Assembly (NCBI GenBank): GCA_021828245.1
Contig: JAKASC010000102.1
Coordinates: 1 to 8,175 of the forward strand
Direction of reading: 5' to 3'
Length of the DNA: 8,175 nt
Origin: Acidobacteriota bacterium
GTDB taxonomy: Bacteria; Acidobacteriota; Terriglobia; UBA7540
The notes under the pieces are model-generated. The model was not told where the DNA came from. It was given only the letters and a program-made list of their open reading frames with translations, and did not search any database. Of the stretch, positions 1 through 6,109 are shown one piece after another. A program made the translations under genes and the position numbers. Positions within the stretch are counted from its first letter, which is position 1, and each line of letters starts with the position of its first letter.

Positions 1-706
1 CCACATGGCCTATGTAGCGCCGGTTCCAGATTGGCTCAAAAATTCCGTTGGCAAACCGAAGAACCAACAGATTTTGCACCGTTTCCTTGCCCAGGTAGTG
101 GTCAATCCGGTAAACCTGATCCTCGCTAAACACGCTGAGAACCGCGCTATTGAGTTGCCGCGCGCTCGTGAGGTCACGGCCAAACGGCTTCTCCACCACG
201 ATCCGCGTCCAGGTTTTACCGGCCTCCTTGGGCTTGGCGAGTCCGGCTGAATTTAGATGGCTGACAATGACCGGAAATTGGCTAGGAGGAGTGGCCATAT
301 AGAAAAGGCGATTGCCTTGCGCGACGCCCTCTTTGTCCAATTTCTCCAGCAAGTCGGTCAACTGTTTGTAGGCTTTCACGTCGCTGAAGTTGTCGGTGAG
401 GTAGTAGAAGTGGCGCAAAAAATCCGTCACGGCCGCATCTTCTACGGTCTCCGGAGAGTACTTGTGAATGGCGGCGGCCATCGCCTCCCGAAATTTTTCA
501 TGGGAATAGGGAGTTTTGGCGCAGCCAATCACGGCCACCGTAGGCGGCAACATGCCTCCGCGGTCAAGAGAGAAGAGCGCCGGAACCAGTTTTCTTGCCG
601 TCAGGTCGCCCGATGCACCAAAAATAACGATGGCGCAAGGATCCGGCGTCTTGCGCATGCGCATCCCCTCTCGCAGAGGGTTCGGGACCACCGCAGTTGT
701 GGCCAT
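1..706 (-). CDS. zwf: Glucose-6-phosphate 1-dehydrogenase, N-terminal part (runs off left edge)
   Basis: Encodes the first 235 residues of G6PDH, which oxidises glucose 6-phosphate to 6-phosphoglucono-lactone with NADP+, the entry step of the oxidative PPP in the cytoplasm. Seen in the sequence: the Rossmann nucleotide-binding motif GASGDL at residues 30-35, EKPFGRDL at 172-179, and the substrate-binding signature RIDHYLGKE at 200-208, followed by FANGIFEPIWNRRYI. The reading frame is open throughout. The family is usually about 480-520 residues, so somewhat less than half is present; the catalytic-base His (His240 in the Leuconostoc enzyme) would lie beyond the edge. The ATG at 706 is preferred because AAGGGG lies 9 nt upstream and the resulting NPLREG segment is, from memory, shared by many bacterial homologues; an in-frame ATG at codon 17 is a weaker alternative. 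It starts 44 bp after the tal-pgi stop, so cotranscription is likely. Confidence 0.96.
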   Translation of the reverse strand, partial: MATTAVVPNPLREGMRMRKTPDPCAIVIFGASGDLTARKLVPALFSLDRGGMLPPTVAVIGCAKTPYSHEKFREAMAAAIHKYSPETVEDAAVTDFLRHFYYLTDNFSDVKAYKQLTDLLEKLDKEGVAQGNRLFYMATPPSQFPVIVSHLNSAGLAKPKEAGKTWTRIVVEKPFGRDLTSARQLNSAVLSVFSEDQVYRIDHYLGKETVQNLLVLRFANGIFEPIWNRRYIGHV

Positions 707-750
707 AAATTTTCGCCCCTTGGTAAGAGTTGGCTATCCCGGTCCGGAGC

Positions 751-3639
751 CTAAGCCGCCTTGGCGCTGACTTTGACGAGCGCGGTTTCGATCACTTTCT
801 GCAAGCTCGCCAGACCGGCCGCAGCGTCCTTGCCCAAATGGACCTGGATGACCCGACGATGCTTGGTTTCAAGGGACTGCAAATCCCCCAGCGCCTGAGC
901 CTGCTTCAGGATCGAGAACGTGTACGGCTCGCCCGGGATTGCCAGGTCCTCAGCATCGTCGGCGATGCATTGAAAGAACAAGCCGCTGTTGGGTCCGCCT
1001 TTATGAAGCTGCCCCGTCGAATGGAGAAAGCGCGGCCCGTAGCCGACGGTCGTGGCGATGCGCAATGAATTCCTGAGCCGAGCGCGAATCGTTTGAAGGA
1101 GACTTTCAACGGTGTCGGAGCGTTCGGTATAGGCCATCAGCGCGACGTAGTCTCCATCGGTCGCCTCACTCAACATGCCGGCGATCATTGCCTCTCCGGA
1201 ATTACCGCCCGCCGCCTTCAGCCTTTCCGCTCGCGCCCGGGTTGCCCCATCGGCATAGTAGCGAAGCCCTTCAAATTCCACTGTCGGCGACGGAGAAGGC
1301 AACCGACCCTGTGCCTTATATTCCGCCAACAGTCGGTTTGTGTTGTCCTTGCTCTCCTGAACGTTGGGTTGATCGAAGGCATTGATGCCCAAGAGTGCTC
1401 CCGCTGTCGCCACGGCGACTTCCCAACGGAAGAATTCCTGGCCTAGGTCAAACTTATCGCCAAGTTCAATCCTCACCACAGGATGGCCTGCGCCTTCCAA
1501 AGCCTTCAATTTGCTTTCGGTCGCCTCCTCGGAATCCGAAGCTAATTGGAGGGAAATGAACAGGCGATCGCTCCGGTAATCGTTGGGTTCTCCGAGCGCT
1601 TCACCGGCTATAGGGACCAACCCCTTCCCTTCCTTGCCGGTGCTCTCGGCAATCAATTGCTCGGCCCAATCGGCAAAGGGCGACAAACTCGCCGAAGCAA
1701 CGAAGGTAACCTTGTTCCGTCCCGCGCGGGCCGCCTCCGCCAGGATGACCCCAAGCTGCACCCCGGGGTTTTCCCGCGACGCGACCGATGGGCCGCAGGC
1801 CTGAACCATGCGTTCCGCCCGATCGAGCAACGTTCCGATCTTCACGCCCGCAAGCGCCGCGGGAACCATGCCGAAATTGGAAAGCGCCGAATAGCGTCCT
1901 CCAATGTCCGGCTTGCCGTGGAAAATACGGCGAAAGTTTTTCTCACCCGCCAATTTCTCAAGCGACGTCCCGGGATCCGTGATAGCAATAAAATTTCCGC
2001 CCGGCCAATTGGATCCAGCCTTAGACACGCGATCATAGAAGTACTTGAAAAAGCTTAACGTCTCTGCCGTGCCGCCGGACTTGCTGGAGACAATAAAAAG
2101 CGTGTGGGCCACGTCAATGGAATTTTCCAAGCGGGCGATATTCCCCGGTACAGTCGAATCCAAAACGTGCAGCTCGGGATAGCCCGAGGCCTTTCCAAAA
2201 ACCGCCCGACAAACATCCGGACACAAACTGCTGCCGCCCATGCCGAGAACTACGGCGTGAGTGAATCCATCCCTTCGGACCTCTTCCACAAAGCTGAGAA
2301 TGGCCTCCTGATGCTCCGCCATCTCGCTCGGCACGCTGAGCCAGCCCAGGGCATTGCGAATCTGTTTCTGAATCGCGGGATCCGATTTCCAGAGTGAGGC
2401 ATCGCGGTCCCACAAGCGATGCGGCCATTTTTCTCGATCGAGCCGCGCCAGTGTGGCCTCAGTCGCCGAGCTTATCCCGCCGAGAAACGTCGTGCTGGCA
2501 TTCAGCGTGCCGGCTAAAACTTTTTTCCGCTTTTCTTCAAGCACCGCGAGCAACTTGTTATAATCCCGCGAGAAAGCCGCGCAGCCGTCCTCTTCGAGCT
2601 TCTGGGTGATTGCATCGAGACGGATTCCGTGACGGGAAAGCTTCCGCAGAACCTCGCGGGCTTCCTCTATCCCCTCTTCCAACGTCGGCCTAGGCTTGCC
2701 GTGGTCGCGATAGGCGGCGATGGTTGCGGGCGGCATGGTGTTCACGGTATCCGGGGCGATGAGTTCCTGAACGTACAGGATGTCACTGTATTTTGGATTC
2801 TTGGTGCTGGTTGAAGCCCACAAGAGTCGTTGCGCGCGCGCTCCATTTTTTTCCAGATCCTTAAATCGCGGGCCCAAGAACAACTTCTTATACTCCTCGT
2901 ACGCCATCTTTGCGTTGGCAATGGCAGCCTTGCCCAAGAGGCTGGTGATTTCTTTCTTATCTGCCTCATTCGCCGTGGCCAGCTTGGCTTCAAGTTGCTG
3001 ATCCACCAGCGTATCTATCCGGCTCACAAAGAAGCTCGCCACAGAAGCCATGCGGTCAACAGCAGCGCCCTCCCGCAATCGCTTTTCAAGAGCGGTCAGA
3101 TAAGCCTTAGCCACCTCGACGTAGCGCTCCACGGCAAACAACAGGGTGATGTTGATGTTGACGCCCTCGGCCAACATTTGCTCAATGGCCGGAAGGCCCT
3201 CGCGTGTCCCTGGAATTTTGACCATTACGTTGGGCCGATTCACGGCTCCTCTTAGCCGACGAACCTCCGCAATGGTGCCCTCTGTGTCATGGGCAAGCAG
3301 CGGTGAAACCTCAATGCTCACAAACCCGTCGCGTCCCTGGGTCGCATCGTAAATGGGCCGGAACAGGTCCGCCGCCATTTGGATATCTTCCACGACAAGG
3401 CGCTCGTATATTTCGGCGGACGTCAGCCCTTGCTGAGCCAATCGCCGGATGGAGTCGTCATAGTCGGTACTTCCAACGATGGCTTTTTCAAAAATGCTCG
3501 GGTTGGAAGTAACGCCGGAGATGCCGTCTTCATCAATCAGCCGCTTCAACTCCCCCGACAACAATTCCCCGCGACGAATATAATCGTGCCAAACACTCTG
3601 TCCGAGCTTATTCAGTTCTCGAAGAGGATTACTTTCCAT
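751..3639 (-). CDS. Bifunctional transaldolase / glucose-6-phosphate isomerase fusion
   Basis: A 962-residue two-enzyme fusion. The N-terminal half (about 1-375) is a transaldolase, which moves a dihydroxyacetone unit between sugar phosphates: TSNPSIFEKAI at 44-54, Asp19, Glu84, the Schiff-base Lys141 in VMVKIPGT, NINITLLF at 161-168, WASTSTKNP at 274-282 and PDTVNTMPPAT at 296-306. The C-terminal half (about 380-962) is a phosphoglucose isomerase with a SIS-type sugar-phosphate fold: VVLGMGGSS at 463-471, SSKSGGTAET at 518-527, GGRYSALSNFG at 580-590, ESTGKEGKG at 665-673, FDQPNVQESK at 755-764 and a His-rich HSTGQLHKGGPN at 873-884. Both halves look complete, with no stop or frameshift at the junction. 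The architecture is known and is annotated as bifunctional transaldolase/phosphoglucose isomerase. The FDQ motif differs from the classical FDQxGVE form (Asn for Gly, Gln for Glu). ATG at 3639 is preferred over an in-frame GTG six bases upstream because of the SD spacing. It lies between tkt and zwf on the same strand. Confidence 0.96.
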   Translation of the reverse strand: MESNPLRELNKLGQSVWHDYIRRGELLSGELKRLIDEDGISGVTSNPSIFEKAIVGSTDYDDSIRRLAQQGLTSAEIYERLVVEDIQMAADLFRPIYDATQGRDGFVSIEVSPLLAHDTEGTIAEVRRLRGAVNRPNVMVKIPGTREGLPAIEQMLAEGVNINITLLFAVERYVEVAKAYLTALEKRLREGAAVDRMASVASFFVSRIDTLVDQQLEAKLATANEADKKEITSLLGKAAIANAKMAYEEYKKLFLGPRFKDLEKNGARAQRLLWASTSTKNPKYSDILYVQELIAPDTVNTMPPATIAAYRDHGKPRPTLEEGIEEAREVLRKLSRHGIRLDAITQKLEEDGCAAFSRDYNKLLAVLEEKRKKVLAGTLNASTTFLGGISSATEATLARLDREKWPHRLWDRDASLWKSDPAIQKQIRNALGWLSVPSEMAEHQEAILSFVEEVRRDGFTHAVVLGMGGSSLCPDVCRAVFGKASGYPELHVLDSTVPGNIARLENSIDVAHTLFIVSSKSGGTAETLSFFKYFYDRVSKAGSNWPGGNFIAITDPGTSLEKLAGEKNFRRIFHGKPDIGGRYSALSNFGMVPAALAGVKIGTLLDRAERMVQACGPSVASRENPGVQLGVILAEAARAGRNKVTFVASASLSPFADWAEQLIAESTGKEGKGLVPIAGEALGEPNDYRSDRLFISLQLASDSEEATESKLKALEGAGHPVVRIELGDKFDLGQEFFRWEVAVATAGALLGINAFDQPNVQESKDNTNRLLAEYKAQGRLPSPSPTVEFEGLRYYADGATRARAERLKAAGGNSGEAMIAGMLSEATDGDYVALMAYTERSDTVESLLQTIRARLRNSLRIATTVGYGPRFLHSTGQLHKGGPNSGLFFQCIADDAEDLAIPGEPYTFSILKQAQALGDLQSLETKHRRVIQVHLGKDAAAGLASLQKVIETALVKVSAKAA

Positions 3640-3640
3640 A

Positions 3641-3649
3641 ATCACCCCC
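3641..3649 (-). promoter_or_regulatory. Ribosome binding site of tal-pgi
   Basis: On the minus strand GGGGGTGAT precedes ATG 3639 by one base. It differs by one base from GGAGGTGAT, which is complementary to the 16S rRNA 3' end. The GGGGG core ends 5 nt before the ATG. The upstream in-frame GTG at 3645 lies inside this element and is therefore an unlikely start. Confidence 0.6.
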
Positions 3650-3774
3650 GCTATTGGATTGAACCATTATTGCCCTTATCCCGGCTCTCTGCCTGCGCGA
3701 CGGATGCCTGAATTTACTGCCTCCGAGCGAAGTCTGGGATTGCGTCGGCAGTCCGACCGGCTTGCCCGGCGGCC

Positions 3775-5835
3775 TCAGGGTCTTCGGTTCTGGCGTTTCA
3801 TCACCTCCCGCGCCTGCTGGACCACGTTTTCCGCCGTAAATCCAAACTTCTCCGCCAAAACTTGGTACGGTGCGGAGGCGCCAAATCGCCTCATACCGAT
3901 GACCGCGCCGCGCGCACCCACGTACCGCTCCCAGCCCAAAGTCGCCGCAGCTTCAATGGCAAGTCGAGCCGCGACGTTCGGCGGCAAAACTTCGTCACGG
4001 TAAGCCGCCGGCTGCTTTTCAAACAAATCCCAACTTGGCATGCTGATGACACGGGCTTTCACGCCCTCAGCTCTCAACCTTTCGTACGCTTCCAGGGCTA
4101 CGGAGACCTCCGAACCCGAGGCGATCAGAAGAATCTCTGGCACTTCCTCCCGCGAGCCCGCCAAAATGTAGGCGCCTCGCGCCAGGCCTTCGGCCGAGGC
4201 GTATTTTTGGCGATCAATCACGGGCAGTTTTTGCCGCGTCAACGCGAGCGCTACTGGCCCGCCGCGATGTTCAATGGCCACGCGGCAAGCGACCGCCGTC
4301 TCATTCGCGTCTGCCGGACGGATCAAACACAAGTTCGGAATTGCGCGTAGGGACGGTAAATGTTCGATCGGCTGATGAGTCGGGCCGTCTTCTCCCAAAA
4401 AGATGCTGTCGTGGGTGAAGATAAAAATGCTGTGGACTTCCATCAACGCCGCCAGACGGATCGCCGGGCGGCAATAATCCGAGAAAATCAAAAACGTTGC
4501 GCCATAGGGAATCAGGCCGCTGAGCGCCATGCCATTCAGAATCGCTCCCATGCCGTGCTCACGCACTCCAAAGTGAAAATTGCGCCCCTGGTAACTGCCG
4601 GGACCGAAGTCCGGCTGACCCTTAATCAGCGTATCGGTTGACGGAGCCAGGTCGGCCGCGCCCCCAATCAGAAAGGGCAGGTCGGAAGCAATGGCGTTCA
4701 AGGTTTTTCCCAACGCCTGCCGCGTGGCCATGGGTCCCTCGGAGGGCTTAAACACGGGCAATTTTGATTGCCAACTCGTCGGAAGCTCCCCTCGGAGGAA
4801 ACGATCAAATTCTTCCGCGAGCTGAGGGAAGGCTCTCCGGTATGCCGACAGCTTTGCTTGCCATTCCGACTCCCATTTTTTCCCCTGCTCAATCGCTTGC
4901 CGGAAATTCTCTAGCGCTTCCTTGGGAACGTAAAATGGTGGTTCAACCGGCCAGCCAAGGTTCTGTTTGGTCAGTTTGACCTCTTCGGCCCCTAGCGGCG
5001 CGCCGTGAGCCTCCGCCGTATCCTGTTTGTGGGGGCTGCCGAAGCCGATGTGCGTGCGACACATAATGATGGAGGGGCGGTCCGTTTCAGCTTGGGCGGC
5101 GCGAAGAGCCCGGTCCACGGCCTCCAGGTCGTTGCCGTCCGGCAGTTTTTGCACGAACCAGCCGTAAGCCTCAAACCGTTTGGCACGATCCTCCGTAAAG
5201 GCTAGGTTCGTAGAACCTTCAATCGAAATGTGATTGTCGTCGTAAATGTAGATGAGGTTGCTCAGCCTTAAATGACCCGCCAGCGAGGCCGCTTCCGAGG
5301 AGACGCCCTCCATCAAATCTCCATCACTGACCAAAGCGTAAATTTTGTAATTCAGGATCTCGTGCCCCGGTCGGTTGAAATACTCCGCCAGGTATCGTTG
5401 GGCGATGGCCATGCCGACGCCGTTACCGAAACCTTGACCAAGCGGTCCCGTCGTTGTTTCAATGCCTTCGACCAAGCGATGCTCGGGATGGCCCGGAGTT
5501 TTACTTCCCCATTGCCGAAACTGCTTGATGTCTTCGAGTGAAAGGTCGTACCCGGTTAAATAAAGCAGGCTGTAAAGCAACATGCACCCGTGCCCCGCGG
5601 AGAGGATGAACCGGTCGCGGTTGGGCCAGCGCGGGTTACGCGGGCTGTGCCGCAAAAATCGCTTCCAAAGAACATAGGCCATGGGCGCTGCACCCATCGG
5701 CAACCCGGGATGTCCTGACTTTGCTTTTTCCACGGCATCCATCGCCAGGCAGCGAATGGTGTTGATGGAGAGCAGATCCAGTTCCGCGGAGCTTAAATTT
5801 CTGTTTTGGGCTTCTGTGACCGATTGTCCGTCCAC
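3775..5835 (-). CDS. tkt: Transketolase
   Basis: A 686-residue thiamine-diphosphate enzyme that transfers two-carbon ketol units between sugar phosphates in the non-oxidative PPP (and the Calvin cycle where present). Length is normal for bacterial transketolases (about 650-690). Seen from the GTG start: His42 in SGHPGLPMG, GHPEH at 115-119, TTGPLGQGFGNGVGMA at 127-143, the ThDP/Mg site starting DGDLMEG at 171 and ending near Asn201 (DDNHISIEG), His277 in AHGAPLG, catalytic Glu426 in GVREHGM, the family signature FSDYCRPAIRLAAL at 451-464, and THDSIFLGEDGPTHQP around 474-489. No ATG precedes the conserved core (the first is codon 32), so the start is not ATG. GTG 5835 has GGAGGG 8 nt upstream; TTG 5841 would leave only 2 nt. 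First gene of the minus-strand block, divergent from gnd. The stop is 135 bp before tal-pgi. Confidence 0.97.
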   Translation of the reverse strand: MDGQSVTEAQNRNLSSAELDLLSINTIRCLAMDAVEKAKSGHPGLPMGAAPMAYVLWKRFLRHSPRNPRWPNRDRFILSAGHGCMLLYSLLYLTGYDLSLEDIKQFRQWGSKTPGHPEHRLVEGIETTTGPLGQGFGNGVGMAIAQRYLAEYFNRPGHEILNYKIYALVSDGDLMEGVSSEAASLAGHLRLSNLIYIYDDNHISIEGSTNLAFTEDRAKRFEAYGWFVQKLPDGNDLEAVDRALRAAQAETDRPSIIMCRTHIGFGSPHKQDTAEAHGAPLGAEEVKLTKQNLGWPVEPPFYVPKEALENFRQAIEQGKKWESEWQAKLSAYRRAFPQLAEEFDRFLRGELPTSWQSKLPVFKPSEGPMATRQALGKTLNAIASDLPFLIGGAADLAPSTDTLIKGQPDFGPGSYQGRNFHFGVREHGMGAILNGMALSGLIPYGATFLIFSDYCRPAIRLAALMEVHSIFIFTHDSIFLGEDGPTHQPIEHLPSLRAIPNLCLIRPADANETAVACRVAIEHRGGPVALALTRQKLPVIDRQKYASAEGLARGAYILAGSREEVPEILLIASGSEVSVALEAYERLRAEGVKARVISMPSWDLFEKQPAAYRDEVLPPNVAARLAIEAAATLGWERYVGARGAVIGMRRFGASAPYQVLAEKFGFTAENVVQQAREVMKRQNRRP

Positions 5836-5843
5836 GCGCAATT

Positions 5844-5849
5844 CCCTCC
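5844..5849 (-). promoter_or_regulatory. Ribosome binding site deciding the GTG start of tkt
   Basis: GGAGGG on the minus strand ends 8 nt before GTG 5835, a standard spacing, and only 2 nt before the competing in-frame TTG at 5841. This is the main reason for choosing GTG. Confidence 0.7.
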
Positions 5850-5875
5850 GTCGAATTTAGCGACGAGTTGCCGCT

Positions 5876-5887
5876 TTACACTTGTAA
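5876..5887. promoter_or_regulatory. Candidate operator: perfect inverted repeat TTACA-CT-TGTAA
   Basis: A perfect 5-bp-arm inverted repeat with a 2-bp centre, ending 40 nt upstream of the tkt GTG. Its core fits TACA-N2-TGTA, the operator core known for the BlaI/MecI/CopY family of winged-helix repressors. On the minus strand it overlaps a weak -10-like TGTAAA. No such regulator gene is in the window, so the assignment rests only on the sequence match and its position. It could be chance. Confidence 0.35.
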
Positions 5888-5949
5888 TCCACTGGCGAAA
5901 ACCCTAGCCTGCCTCTTGGCTCATCCGTCTCCCTGCACCACAAAACGGG

Positions 5950-5979
5950 TTGGAACATCCGAGGCTTGTATTATATAAC
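5950..5979 (+). promoter_or_regulatory. Candidate sigma70-type promoter of gnd
   Basis: TTGGAA (5950-5955), an 18-nt spacer, then TATAAC (5974-5979), in the only clearly AT-rich stretch of the intergenic region. Transcription from about 5986 would give a leader of roughly 125 nt before gnd. This is a visual match only. Confidence 0.4.
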
Positions 5980-5996
5980 TTTATCTTCAGCACCAA
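5970..5996 (-). promoter_or_regulatory. Candidate promoter for the tkt operon, overlapping the gnd promoter
   Basis: On the minus strand a perfect TATAAT occupies 5975-5970, with a poor -35 candidate TTGGTG (5996-5991) at a short 15-nt spacing. It shares its AT-rich box with the plus-strand gnd promoter candidate. It would give tkt a leader of about 130 nt containing the inverted repeat at 5876-5887. Confidence 0.35.
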
Positions 5997-6011
5997 GCGG
6001 CCCGTTAAAAA

Positions 6012-6076
6012 TTTCCGAAGCGAGGTGGCGAGCGCCCCGCAGCGAACGAAGGCGCAAGACGAGCGAGCCTCGGAAA
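6012..6076 (+). other. Potential stem-loop in the gnd leader
   Basis: TTTCC (6012-6016) plus GAGG (6022-6025) can pair with CCTC plus GGAAA (6068-6076), leaving a 5-nt bulge on the 5' side. Inside, GCGCC (6032-6036) can pair with GGCGC (6051-6055). The structure ends 18 nt before the gnd Shine-Dalgarno and has no U-run, so it is not a terminator. Whether it folds or regulates is unknown; GC-rich DNA yields such pairings by chance. Confidence 0.25.
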
Positions 6077-6094
6077 CGCAGCGGCATTTGCGAG

Positions 6095-6100
6095 AGGAGG
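6095..6100 (+). promoter_or_regulatory. Ribosome binding site of gnd
   Basis: AGGAGG ends 9 nt before ATG 6110. It identifies that ATG as the start, although the same frame stays open upstream to about 5966 without any conserved protein sequence. Confidence 0.85.
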
Positions 6101-6109
6101 AAAATACAC

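Noticed and set aside
652..663. 12-bp palindrome TGCGCATGCGCA in the zwf 5' coding region
   Set aside because: It comes from the repeated codons ATG CGC ATG CGC (Met-Arg-Met-Arg); no sign of a regulatory role.
1564..1571. GCGATCGC, the cyanobacterial HIP1 octamer
   Set aside because: I found only one copy in about 8 kb; cyanobacterial genomes rich in HIP1 would usually show several. Treated as chance.
1546..2058. A 170-codon plus-strand open frame across the Pgi half
   Set aside because: Antisense shadow of the fusion gene; low-complexity, arginine-rich translation with no recognisable motif.
3744..3757. Hairpin GTCGG-ACTG-CCGAC after tkt as a terminator
   Set aside because: A 5-bp stem with no following U-run on either strand; not a convincing intrinsic terminator.
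5966..6109. In-frame upstream extension of gnd by 48 codons from a TTG
   Set aside because: The extension overlaps the promoter-like AT box, has no conserved sequence, and a strong SD sits before ATG 6110, where the family homology begins.
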